The translations under genes were made by a program, and so were the position numbers. DNA of 64,000 nt from Psettodes erumei. Its lineage: Eukaryota > Chordata > Actinopteri > Pleuronectiformes > Psettodidae. Of the stretch, positions 1 to 12,600 are shown in pieces; positions within the stretch are counted from its first letter, which is position 1, and the number at the start of each line of letters is the position of its first letter. Where the stretch lies: assembly GCA_016785225.1 (NCBI GenBank), contig JAFBJZ010000825.1, positions 124,001-188,000 on the forward strand. The letters are read 5' to 3'. The notes below the pieces were generated by a model that was given only the letters and a program-made list of their open reading frames with translations, was not told the origin of the DNA and ran no database searches.

Positions 1-3000
1 GTCTGAATTATTTATGACAACACCAGGACACACGAGGTAAAACAATCGCAGGAGTTGCTCTCAGCTTGAAGTGGGCCTCGTGAAATGGCTAGACTCAGTC
101 TAAATGTCTGGTGGAAGTTGATCCCGTTCAGCAGCCAACAATGGAGGATTATGCAGCTTAATCCAGAGTCCCCCAGAGAAACGGCAGAGCAGAACAAAGC
201 CATTGATGTCACTGAACCTGCCAACCACTTCATTTAACAAGTTAATTAACGCCGAGGTCTTTTAATCCATTACTCTATAAAAGGCCAAACTAAATACCAA
301 GGTCATTAAAAACCCAAACCCAAAAGGATTCACATTAGTGCAACATAGCATGGAGAAAAAAGATTAAATTGATCAATTACTGCCTCAAATAATGATTTAA
401 TAACGAAAACTGTCTTTGGTTGTGTTTTTAAACATACATTTGGCTGCAAAATTTTATACCCCCTTTCTTTGAAAAGACAAAGTTAGTAAAGCTATTTTAG
501 TTTTCCATCCACACAAAATGTAATGCACAGTCACCGAGCACAATTGTGCCTTCATCATCAAAAGTAATGGTCACAGTCTATTACATTGAAAAATAAAGTG
601 AAATAATGAGAATAATATCAGTACAAAAGGCTGCATCCGTCAGGATTTGTCATTAATGGGGATGCAAACCCTTGACATATTTGAAACAGATATCTTATTT
701 CTAATTTGACCTGTTCTATTGTTTGTCTATTTCTGACAGCTGTAGTCATGTGAAATTCACTTTACAGTACAGTAGCAGGGATGTGAACATATAATTAACA
801 CCAAAGTCGCACTGCAGGTCCTCACTGGTCCTTCATTAGCAGCTGGTGAAACACCTGTCACCAGTTAATTACTTTGAAAGCAGTAGACCTCAGGTGTTGT
901 CTCCAAGCTATTGTTGGAGGCTATCAGAAATTATTAACATATTTAAATTGGAATATTCATATGAAATAATAACTAACACTAATTATTTTACTTCTTCAGG
1001 GCACCACCTGAAGCAGGGAATGGATTCAGTCTCAAAAATTCTTAATCGAACATTATTATCAAACATTATTCATTACTGTTATTATTAGTATTCAACTTAC
1101 AGTAGAATAGACCAGTAGGTATATCCACAAGCATGTATTCATCAATCATGACGGGTAAAAGCAGACAACCTCCAGTATATGTTTATTGAAATGTGCTGGT
1201 ATATCTGTCCATATAAGCACCACAGTCCACAGAGGCAGTGCTGTCGTTAATGTTAATATGGATGTTTCACCTTCAGACAAACTGGCAGTAACAAATTATA
1301 TTTCACTGTTGAGAAATACATGCTAACTTGCTAGCTCTTTGCTACTTCATCCACATGTTTTTGTACAATATTTTGATTTTTCTGGAGCTTCTTTAGAACA
1401 GTGTGTGTCCCTCCATCACTACTGAGATCTGTTCTATCAGACATTGAAACGATGTTCACGTTGCAAGTTCAGACGATGCTGTATAACTGCGAAACAATGC
1501 AAAACTGTGAAAGTGGAATGCATGATTATCCCTACTAGTTCTTGGATGTCACCCTGTCTTCTTCTGCTCTGCAGTAACCCAGATTGTCAGCATTGCCTTT
1601 GAATGCCTTTTGCACATTAATAATATATTTCAGTCCTGCATCCAGTCAATGCCAGCTTTCACGCCGGCAACAGAATGTCACTAAGTGATATTGTTGCTTT
1701 TATTTTTTCAGACCCCACTCAACTTTTCCACACTTCTGCTTCAGGAGGGTACCCATCTAACCAATAGGAATGCGTGCCGATGACATCACAGATTTGGTGG
1801 TCTGGCGTTTCCTATCTATGCAATGTGAAGCCACTCTGTTTTATACTGTGTCAGTAACTGCAGTCATGGAGAGTGTACGTATAAATACAGAGAGAGAGAG
1901 AGATTATTGTGTTGGGTGTGAGGGTGTTGTGATGTGATGACAATTTGCTGTGACAGCACTAGGCGCTCTTGCTTGAAGCACTGAGAGCAACACTCGCTCA
2001 CGCTCACACACAACCCATGACTCACAAGAGTGCACAGGAAGAGTGTGTTGATGAAGACGGCCTCCAACACATGCGTACGTGTACACACCGAGCACAGCCT
2101 TGAGAGGGAGGCAGGTCACAGTTTGCCAAAACTCATCTCACATCCAGAACACACCAATGCAGCAGTACACACAAACATGGCCCCTATTGTGATTACATTT
2201 ATATGTTAGCATTATTTTCATATGTATAAATAATAAACTTAATGTCTTCAGGATTCATATTTTAATAACTGTAATGAGGAACTTTCAGTTTTGATCATGA
2301 TCATCTTTAAATGGCATTTTTTTAAAAACTGAAGTCACCACATAGAAGTTAACGTGTGGGAAACACTGACTGTTGTTGAGATGAGGTTTGTTTCTTACCT
2401 GTTACTGTGATTTGTGGTCTGTCTATTCTCTGCAGTATAGTGGTGGACAGGGACAGTACATGGAACAGTACAGTACAGTACATCATAGTAAAAAAAAAAA
2501 AAAGTCTCGCATTGGAACTACATCACTGATTACATGGTTAGCAACCACATGCAGTGCCTTTACAGACCACCAGGGGCGTCCGCTGATCTTAGGCAGTGAA
2601 ATGTGAGCGACAAGCATTTTATACGATGCAGCTCAGGGAGATTCTACCATGACGTTTTTTGATGTCACTGCTTCAAGGGAGCAGAATAGAGGATGTGAGC
2701 ATTTTTTAGCTTTTTCTTACAGTGCACTTTTCATATATGAATTATTCAGAGACCTACCTGAGAGCAGACCATGATGTGTCATCCGTTTTAAAGGCTGTGC
2801 CACGCACCTTTCTTTACTAGCTCTGGAAATGTCAGCCACTGAGTTGTTTGTAAGCCGTTATCATTGTGCCACATGAACCGTGTTAACATAGATGCACATC
2901 AAATTTGAAACATTAGCGTAATTACCATGAACACAGCAGCCGCTCTGAATGCTGTAGTCGCACAGACTGGCAGAGAACCTGCTGGAAGTAAAGAGAAAAA

Positions 3001-3800
3001 GAAAGAAAGAAAGAAAAGAACCCAGTCCTTAACCCAACAGAGATGATGTGGAATCAAGTCAAGGGATCCATTCACCAGACATCACAAGAATATTTCTGAG
3101 CTGAAGCAGTTCTGTAGGAAGAATGGACAAACATAGGAGTTCACGTTCTCTTTCCCCGAGCCCTGTGAATGTTTGATGGGTGTGTGCAAACGTTAAAATG
3201 TATCATTGTTGGCGTGTTGTGAGTTCAAGAACATTCTACGTGTCTTTGAGATCATATTGGGTTGATAATTAATGCCAAAAATCTGATAATTCTGTTCTGT
3301 TCTGTTATCTTACCACTGTATGTATGCTTATGCATGCACACACACACAAATACACACATATATTTATAATTATATTTTTCTGTTTTTACTGACAGTGTCA
3401 GAGAGGTTTTCATTGAATTGCGTGTTCATTATTGTGATGTTGTAGTTTACAGTGGTGTGCTGCTGGCCTGCATTATACTGAGCTGTTTCTGATATTTTGT
3501 CCACCCCATTCATATACATGACAGGTCCAGAATGCACCACCCACTATGACTTAGTAATAATAAACTTCAAGTAGAATGAGGACTTGAACTGAAACATTAG
3601 ACACTTGGTAGATGTGGAATTCATGGCAGAGATGTTGTGTTGTGTGTTAAATTTGTGTGACGCTGTGCGGGTGGACCTCATGAAGTGGCAACTAGACAAA
3701 GCATCTTCAAGTAAGTACAGTCAGGTCCAGGAAATGTTGGCTGATGCTTAAGAGAGGCAATACGGTTAGAAGAGTCCTCACAAATATGGTACAACCAGTG
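1..3800. other. Upstream region without a recognised gene
   Basis: I see no exon, RNA gene or transposon here that I can name. Short open frames lack family motifs and behave like chance ORFs. Visible landmarks are a GA tract near 1891-1905, a GAAA-type simple repeat at 2991-3020 and a CCAAT-like word with a TGACATCA word near 1760-1790. The stretch is probably the distal 5' flank of tjp2 or an early intron from a start outside the window. Confidence 0.6.
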
Positions 3801-3954
3801 CGTGTGAATGTGTGAGGGAGAGAGAGTGAGAGAGGCAGAGGAAAAGCAGCAGGAGAGTGTGCAGAGTGACAGAGAGAGGAGGGAGGAGTGCTCTGGTGGG
3901 CCGCTCTCGAGTCTGTCTCTCCCTTTGAACCGTGGAGCCTGCTCTCACCTGGCC

Positions 3955-4129
3955 ATGTCATCCGGCCTGCGCAGGAAGTGGAGTAGCGCTGTGCGAGCGC
4001 TCAGGACTCTGCGTGGGACAGAAGTAGGAGGAGGTGCAGGAGGCGCTGTGAGTCTGCTGTTATTTTTAGTCTCTCCTCCCTCCCGGGGCTGGGCTAATCC
4101 GCCGCTGTACGGGCTTATCCAGATTGGAG
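3955..4129 (+). CDS. tjp2: Candidate alternative first coding exon of tjp2 (long N-terminal isoform)
   Basis: The ATG at 3955 opens a frame beginning M-S-S-G-L-R-R-K-W and rich in basic residues and tryptophan. As I recall it, this resembles the extended N-terminus of one mammalian ZO-2 isoform, which has a similar basic, W-containing stretch. The frame runs 58 codons plus one base to a donor (gga g|gtagga) at 4130. Phase 1 joins exactly to the acceptor at 6645|6646, giving GGG then the ATG of the common exon, which would add 59 residues. The preceding GA-rich stretch (3800-3950) looks like a 5' UTR. An in-frame ATG at 3808 is an alternative start. The exon is inferred from frame, phase and weak similarity, with no transcript evidence. 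Confidence 0.42.
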
Positions 4130-4570
4130 GTAGGACACAAAGGAAGGGAGGTTAAGCACTCACGCCTGTGGGAAGCCCACTTTGGCTACCGAAACTGAGC
4201 CGGACCATGCAGAGGCAGGACTTCGCTCGTCAGGGCCACAGGCTTGACAGGGCAGGGAGACCGTGGCTCCTCCACTCCCCGGAGGTCTGAGGAAACTCCT
4301 CTACCGGCCATGAGTCTGGAGTGGCTGCCAAGCAGCTGCTGCGCCGGCTACACCAGCTGGCACCGGTGCACGCAGGCCAAAATGGGCAAGACCGGGGCCT
4401 CGGACGGCAGCAGGGAAGGGGGAGATAGCTGCACCGGTGGGGGGGCCAGGATCCAGCTGAGGGGGTTGGACACTGAACAGTTGAAAGGCAGCCTGGTTGT
4501 CCTCTACGCACCTGCTGGGAACTCCTGTCTGCTCAGATTGGTGGGAAATGCATGGATGGCTGGATGAATG
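4130..4570 (+). other. GC-rich region with an 85-codon open frame, function unknown
   Basis: The segment just after the candidate first exon is unusually GC- and CpG-rich. It holds an ATG frame at 4310-4567 starting M-S-L-E-W-L-P-S-S-C-C and ending in a TGA. I recognise no family. It may be part of a CpG-rich promoter or an alternative leader exon; a donor-like TTG|GTGGGA near 4540 would leave phase 0, which fits the other acceptor at 6638|6639. It could equally be chance. Confidence 0.25.
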
Positions 4571-5282
4571 GGTGGATAGAGAGTAGAGCAGAGAGCAGAG
4601 GATGCTGATGTGCTGTGCTTTGACAGTCTGAAATGTGTTCCTTTGCTTTTACTCTATAGCATAGTGGAGTGTATTTTGGCTGGATGTTGCCTTTAAGGCT
4701 TTTTCAGAGATGGAATTGATTCAAAACATTATGATGTGATTATTAATTATTATTAGGATTATTAATATGATCTTGTCTTCACTTAACTACAGAGGAGGAC
4801 CAGTCATGTGACCACTGATTTGTTAATACATTGCTTAGTGGTTGGCCAACATTTAGGATAATTGCTTTGTGTGTTTTTTAATTCAAGTTCATGATTTTCC
4901 TCTTTTTTCTCCTCGCCTTAATCACAATAGTATAATGCAAATGTGTTTCTGCAACAGTGTTGTGAAGCTGCTGTGGTTTTGATGATTTCATGTTCCTTGA
5001 AACTGAATGAGCAGAGCTGCGAGCACACAGGCTGAGCTGTCGATGAGTGCCGCTGAGCTGGTCAGGGATGTAGGTACGTGTCCGTGTGGGGACAAAATGG
5101 GTATTCCCAATGGAATGTAAAGAGACGATTTCTGGTTCAGTGGTTAAGATTAGTGTTAGTTTACAGGAAATGGATACCCAAAAGTGACACAAGTAAGATT
5201 GTGGAAAGTAGATGTGTGTGTGAGTGATTTTTCGCTTTCAGAGTCCTAAGTGCAATAGTCCAAGTGAACCTACATGCAAAAG

Positions 5283-5308
5283 CACACACACACACACACA
5301 CACACACA
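5283..5308. repeat. (CA)13 microsatellite
   Basis: This is an uninterrupted CA dinucleotide tract. Just upstream, 5080-5215 contains wording (ggggacaaaatggg and onward) that recurs in degraded form at 17180-17290 and 23180-23290, also beside TG tracts. That suggests a dispersed repeat whose tail seeds microsatellites. Confidence 0.9.
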
Positions 5309-6647
5309 TAAACATATGCACAAAGCTCAGACATGGGTCTAAAACTATCATAAAAGTAGAATTTGAGGCATATGACCTATTGGGCATGGAGATATTGATA
5401 ATTGAATCTGCATACACATAGTGAAGGCAGGCGTGTGCTGACAGTTAAAAGCAGGGCCTTGGATTTTCATGCGCTGAGCACTGAGTTTATTGGAGATGGT
5501 TTATTATGGTTCTCTTTGTCAGGCATCTGTAAACTTGAGTCATGTCAGTGTGTTCAGCTGCCGTTAAGTGCAGAGAAACTACCACACTTACTGTACACAG
5601 TGTTCTCATGACAACTTGCTCGTTATGTTCGAGTTCTCTGATAACATTGAAAACTGTTTTTGGGTCTCCACGTTTACAATAGATGTGAGATTTTTTTAAC
5701 ACAATGTGCCAGTAGTGCCAGCACATTGACACTGTGTACTTTTTCTTCAGGACAACGTGATGTATGTACAAACAGGCTGTCAGGCGTAATCGTGAAAATT
5801 GCATGATGATACAACACCACAAAGGGTTAACAATCCCAGCAGCACACAGTGTAGTAGACACATACAGTGCTGCAGCAAGGGCATGGCCCCTCCCTGGCTG
5901 CTCTGTGTGTGAGGGATGAGGGCAGAAATCTCTGCTGGAATACTGGTCCATTTAGAATGACACACCAGCCCGGCAGGGAAACAGACAGGACACCATGCAG
6001 GCTGCTGTGCTCCCATTATTGACACGATAGTGACTGTTCTTCACAGAGGCCAGTTCCCACAGTCTCATTTCCACCAGTACCTCTATGTGCTCCCGCTGCA
6101 CGCACATGTATGTGTCTGTAATGCATAGCTTTGTCATTCATTTTCCCATAAGCAATGTTAAGTGGATGGCTGTTGGATGTCAGTCAACTGGGCATGAAAC
6201 GCCACTGACTAAGTGAGCCAGGTTCACTGAGAATAGTCAGTGTATCACAGCACTGTGTACCAGGGGCAGGTCCTTTAGGGTGTATACACAGTATATAGAG
6301 GGTATATCTTGATATGATAAAGTGTTTAGAAAATCTATTCAGAATTTGTTTTTATGGATAAAATAAGCAGATCGGAACTTGTCTTTTTTGGTTGTTCAGC
6401 AAATTAAATACCTGTGTATTATTCATCATTTATAAACTAAGTATACATGTAAAAAAGCCCATCTGAAATGGCTTTGGCTTTGTTGAACGTTTATAGATCA
6501 TTGGACGATCCTTTACATCTGTTAATATCCAAAGATTTCAAGTTAAGTACTTTATTTGCAGAGGCGATATTGCGCAGAATGAATTGGTGTGGGGACTGGC
6601 GTTTGCTAAGCCTCTCGTGTCTGTGTTTTTTTTTACAGAGCTCAGGG

Positions 6648-6692
6648 ATGGAAGAGATGGTCTGGGAGCAGTACACAGTCACTCTGCAGCGG
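6648..6692 (+). CDS. tjp2: tjp2 coding exon 1: start of PDZ1
   Basis: It encodes MEEMVWEQYTVTLQR, nearly identical to the ZO-2 start. The ATG at 6648 is chosen by family conservation. Two acceptors lie upstream (tttacag ending 6638 and ctcag ending 6645). The donor is CGG|gtgagt. Confidence 0.9.
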
Positions 6693-9600
6693 GTGAGTTC
6701 ACTTCAGTCATTATTATTACATTTAAACAGGTGGCCTCTTTGAGATTGGGATCTCTATTTCAAAAGCGACCTGTGTACACATACAGTTTAAGTATAGACA
6801 GACTCAGATAACATATAATTGTACATTTTCATATTTAAGGGAAGCGTGATGATGATTCCAATAATTTTTTGGAAGGTATTTTACTTATATACAGCATAAT
6901 ATTTGAAACCAGTTCTTCCAAGCTCAAGAACAAGACCAAGATGCACAGCTAATGTTAAAATGTCCTGTGACCTGCCATTGTAAGTGCTGTATTTAAATTA
7001 AATCACAGAGCAGAAGTAATTATGCAACCTTATGAATAAACATCATACAGCGCTGCTCCCTTCTGCTTGTCAAAGATGATCATCCCACTTTTTCCCCAAA
7101 AGAAGAATGGTGATAAGTGTGATGTAATGCCACACACTGTCGTACACAGTGTCAAGAGCCTTTAAGGGAGAAGCATGCATACATATGTACAATATCACCA
7201 TCATCACGCATAGACAATATTGTAGATTCTACTGTAGTCTTTGATTTGCAAAAGAGATGCAAATGTTAGGCCAAGAGGAAGTGTGAATTCTTATTGTTAC
7301 CATTGCTTCTGTAAAATAAAAGTAACCAGCGGTCATGTCACCGGTCGAGTCAAGTCTGTTCTTCCAGCGCTACTTCTTGTTATTGCTCCTCCAAGCATTA
7401 TTCTTTTTGTTTCCAACATATTTTTATTTTTATTCAACATTTTGTTTTGAAAGCAGAGAAGGTAATGACAATGAACAGACACAATAAACTGACACGAAAT
7501 ACTGACAAACAAACAAAAGGAGGCTGTTGCTGCACCTCTTGGTTATAGTTTTGATTAAGCTGAGCCACTGTGGACCTAGTCTTGTCTGAATCAGTCTGTT
7601 TCCCTTCCCTGTCTACTGCTGTCTGCAGTTTGGCTCCTACCCCTTGTAATGGTGGAAAATAAAGCACTCAGCCCAGTTTGGCTCAGGGGTTCTGTTTTCT
7701 GTGTCAACTGTATTCAGTGATTGCATCCTTTTTCCCTAGGACTCTAAGATGGGTTTTGGCATCGCTGTGTCAGGTGGGCGTGACAACCCCAACGTGGAGA
7801 ATGGAGAGACGTCAATCATTGTGTCAGATGTGCTACAAGGAGGACCAGCAGATGGATTACTCTTGTAAGTCTGTCAAACACTGACCATAATCCTCCTAAG
7901 TGGAAAATGTGGTTCTGCTGTGTACTGGTTAACTGTCAGATCCACAACTTCAAATGTACTACAAGTTACTGCAAGTCACCATGTTCTTCTACTGCTACTA
8001 CCACACTGATGAAATATGCATGTTGCCGAGTTAGCTAGCACAGCTCTGTCAAACTTCTGCCAAATAAGCCTCAGTATTAGTGGACTCCAAACAGCTTGGC
8101 CTGCATGATCAACTGTGCACCAGGTAGTACCAGGTTACAATACACATTTCGAGCATCTCCAAGATCATCTCCAGATCTGGAGTCTCTGTTTCTGCAGGTA
8201 GGTTCAGAGGAAATATGAATTGTCACAGAGGAAGCCTGTATTGTTGTTCTTTAAACATTTTTACTGTTGAATGTTATGTTAATTTTCTTCTCATCAGTAT
8301 CTTATATTAATTATATTTGCATTCCATCTTACATGGTCTCCTATATCATATGATCTTCTTTTTTTTTGTCCAGTGAGAACGATCGTGTCATTCAGGTCAA
8401 CTCCATCCCCATGGACAACGTGCCTCATTCCTTCGCTGTGCAGTCCCTCCGTAAATGTGGCAAAGTGGCCAAAATAGTAAGTTTGAACCACAGTGTGCTT
8501 TTGTAGAGTAAAGGGAATGTTTGTGAATTGGTGTACGGATAAAATCTCACTCTTAACGCTACAGTAATATGCCATAAAAAGAAATGTCCGCCATGTTTGA
8601 AAAACTTTTGTCTGGTGAGTTGAGATAGTTTGTAGAATCTGTGCGTGCAGAGGTCTCCTGCACAGTAATGTTTTTTAGACTGGCTGCCTTTCATGCTGCT
8701 GCAGCTCTAAAAGTAGCAGCAGTTCTCTCCCATGTGTACAGTACTCCACAAAGTTAAATATAAAAGCCGGACATGTCGAGGGAGGCTGATTTGCTGCTTT
8801 GAATCACTGCTTTCATGACATCCAGATGGATCTTTACTCTCCCTCCTGTCTGAAAGAGGCAGAAATAGAATCCATTTAGTTTGAAGCTGCTTTCTTTGGT
8901 TGTTTTTTTAGACTCAATGAACAAACACTTTCCTCAGAATATAAGGTCTGTCTGTGTATTCCTATCTTTTTTTTATCAAAACATTTTTGATTTGTGGTGA
9001 GAAATAGAACAAGCAAGATCCACTTCAACCACAAGAAGACAGCTGATAATACAAATCCTACACTGGTCCAAAAATACATTACAAACCTGCTCATTACATT
9101 ACCCTACCAGAAATGACCTCAGCCACTGGAAAGCTGCTCTGTCTTATCATTGTCTCTAAAAGCACAAACTCCTGTCTTTTTTTTTCTTTCGCTGTTAGAC
9201 AGTGAAGAGACCACGTAAGGTTGCAGTTCACTCTACAAAGCCGCCCCCCTCCCCAAGTGGAGACAGTCGGGAATATACCTCCTCTACCCACTACTATGAT
9301 GCTGACAATGACAACGGCTGGTACCGTGAGGAAGGTCGGGACCACACTTCTAACAGCAAAGGATACCTGGACCCCGAGTACAGGGGAGGGAGGGACTACA
9401 ACCAGAGAGGAAGGAGCCGTGGAAGGAGCCAGGAGAGATCCTCCTCCAGCCTAGAGAGATCCAGGAGGGAGGGCAGCACTGACCGCCAGAGGTACCACAG
9501 CCGAGGACGAAGCCCCGGGGACAGCTACCGCATGGAGGACAAGTATGAGCATGGAGAAGGTGGAGGAGGAAAAGGAGGGAGGTATAGGAGCAGGGACCAC

Positions 9601-12600
9601 CTTAATGACAACCCTCCATCCCCAGAAACTTCCAGAGAGCTGGAGCCTCTGCAAAAACCTGTCAATGTCCTGCTGGTAAAGAACAGACCCAGTGAAGGTA
9701 AGACACACCAGCTTCCAACTGTGGCTGGACATTGAATGGAAAAGAAAGTTTACCATTGGGCTGCATGACTGTTGATAGTAGGAGAATCCATTTCCTTTCC
9801 CTTTCCCTTTTCCCCAAAACCCATCTCAGCATAGTAGAGCATTCCATCTCCTCTCTCACGAAAACAGGAGGTTTTGGGTCAGTCTCTGTGCTTCTCTTCT
9901 GATTGGCTAAGTGTTTTGTGGCCAACCAGAGGTAAATGATTGGATAGTATCCTACTGCTGTAGCTCGGTAAAACTCACCAGTGACTGAAAATAGCAAGTC
10001 ATTCGTGACTGAAATGAGCTGAACACACAGCCACATTCAGCAGAGTGCTGCTGTATTTCAGAGAAAATAAACTTTCATCACTGGTGTCTAATGTGACTTT
10101 ACTTGAGAAGACTTTTCAGTGATATATTGGCTTTCTGACATCCAGTGATGGTGCAGCTTTGCCTTGAAATGTAACTCAGGAAGGAAAAAAAATCTGAATA
10201 CACTAGAGAATCATGGTATTTTGTGATAGTGGTTCTTTTTGTGTTATGTTTATTAACACCTAAACATTAGATGGCAATCCTTTCATTTTTTATGTCAAGT
10301 CAATGGTTCTGTGGTAATCTGAACACCATGAAGCACCAGTAATACTGATTACCATACTGATTTTATGTCTGTCACAACAGTGGGAATTTTATGCACCTGC
10401 TTCATGATCAGAAATGACAAGGAGATCAAATTTTTAACTATAACAATCCTGGTTATGCTTTTCGTCCACAGTCATCGCAAGTAAGAAGTAAAAACAATGC
10501 CTTTGTTAATGCCATTAACTGCAGCCTCTGAAATGAAATGAGATGAAGTGACTCATTTTCTGAATGAGCAGAAACAGGATCTGTTTCCTGGATTTCCTTC
10601 TATTCCACTGTGTTAAATTGAACTCAAGCTTTGACCAGTTTTTATGGGATGCGCCTGGAACCTCCAGTTCCTTACAGCTGGTCAGGGATGGTGCAGGGAA
10701 GCTTCTGCTATAGATGTCTGTGGTTTTGTGGCAGGGATTCTGTGGGAGTTTTGGTGGTCTTGGTAGCTTCACTATAATATATTTTTGTGAAGCTGTTACA
10801 GCTTTTTAGCCATGCTAACTGGTCTGTTGGTCCAACGTTTTGATACAGTGGATTATTGTGCAGACCTCCATGGTCCATAGAAGATGAATGCCAGTAACTG
10901 GTGGTCACCTGACTTTTCCTCTAACACCATTGGCGATTGAATTTTTCCAGAGCTAAGTAACTCAACACGTCCTCTTCCAAGACCCCTTTAAGCACACCAG
11001 ACAGCTGCTGGAGGAGAAGAAGAGTGGGAAGTGATCCAGTGATCCAGTAAGGAATGTCTCATTTGGAATACCAGGGTATGTGCCTCGGCCTGCACCTCCA
11101 ACTGCTGAATTCAACATTGTGTCCCTGAAGCTCAGTGAAGTCAGGCAGGTCATGAGGAAGGCAAGGTCCTCATCAGCACCAGGCCCCAAATGAGTCCCCT
11201 GCAAACAATATACAGTAAGAACTGCTAGAGTTGCTATGGTACCTTATGAGAGCTGCCAAGAAAAAGCATCTCATTCCATCCAAATGGCAAAGAGCTATAG
11301 CAGTCTTCGCCTCCAAGGAAGCAACTCCAAAGACAACAGCCAGTTCAGAAACATCGCCCTGCTGAATGTAGAAGGAAAAATATTCTTCACTTTGATGGTC
11401 GAAAGGATAACCCCCTACTTGCTTGAGAATGGCTACATAGACACCAACTGCCTGAAGGCAGGAGTGTCAGGCTTCCCAGGGTGCATTGAGCACCCAAAGA
11501 TCTGGAACCAGATCCAGAAGGCCAAACAGGAGAAAACAGACCTCCACCTCATCTGGCTCAATCTTGCGAACGCATACGGATCAGCCCCTCACCAGTTAAT
11601 CAACTATGCCTTCGAGAGCTCCACATGCCTTCCTGCATCCTACTTCAACGACCTGCAGATGTGCTTTGCCCTCCAAGTTTTCACCACCGGCTGGCAACAG
11701 TTAGAAGTAGGAATTGCTATGGTGTGGCATCTCTCCCATCCTGTTCATGGAAGCCTTTGAGGTAATCCTCGTCGGTGCAAGAGCCCCACTGACATGTACA
11801 TGAAGACTGCTGAAAAGGATGGATGAGCTGACGGTGTGGGCTCGAATGAAGATCAATCCATGCAATTTGCGGATCCTGTCTCTCAGAAGAGGAGTCCCGC
11901 CCACGAAGAGAGAAAATCACACTCCTCTCTGAGCAACCCATCAAAAACATGGGGAGGCCGGAAGTGGAACGCCCAAACTGAGGTCGACCAAGCCATCAGT
12001 CATCTGCAACACCAAGAGATTGTCAGCAGAGTCCAGGCAGGAAGAGCAGGCTTAGGGTGGGGAGCAGCACCACAGTTCTGGTCCAAGGCCAACCACAGAG
12101 AGAGGAAGGAGATGGTGGTGGTGATGAGAATGGTGGAAGTGTGCTACAAGATCAAGGCCATGTTGCAGGGCGGACAAGGAAGCTGGACAAACCTGGACAA
12201 CCTTCGTCAACTGAAACATCAGTTGGACAGACCTTTTGGAAGATCCTGCAGGCAAGGCTCAGTTTTCTCATCCGCTTAACACATGACACGCTTCCCTGTC
12301 CTAAGAACCTTCACCAGTGATCGGGAGTGAGGAATGCTGCACACTCTGCAACACCCCTAATGCAAACCTCTAGTACATTTTGTCAGGCTGTAAGATCGCT
12401 AGCAGAGGTGCTGGAGGGCCGTGGACAGGGCAGCAAAGGGGTACCACCAGAAGAGAACCACAACTTCATCAGCTTCATCATGGAAGGTAGAGGGAAAAGA
12501 AACATCAGGCCAAAAGAAACACCTTTCCCCCGACCAGGAGTGGAACATGAGAGTGGACCTCGACAGGCAGCTTCCTTTCCCTGTCAAGATCACTGCTACA

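Noticed and set aside
4244..4320. Peptide with GDRG and PRR resembling another mammalian ZO-2 first exon
   Set aside because: The frame begins at TTG, not ATG, has no upstream in-frame ATG nearby and no donor in the needed phase.
5487..5951. 154-codon minus-strand ORF
   Set aside because: No motif, no splice context and no recognised family; probably chance.
9221..9756. Other-frame ORFs overlapping the RS-rich tjp2 exon
   Set aside because: They are shadows of the real + frame at 9199-9697, which matches ZO-2 and joins in phase.
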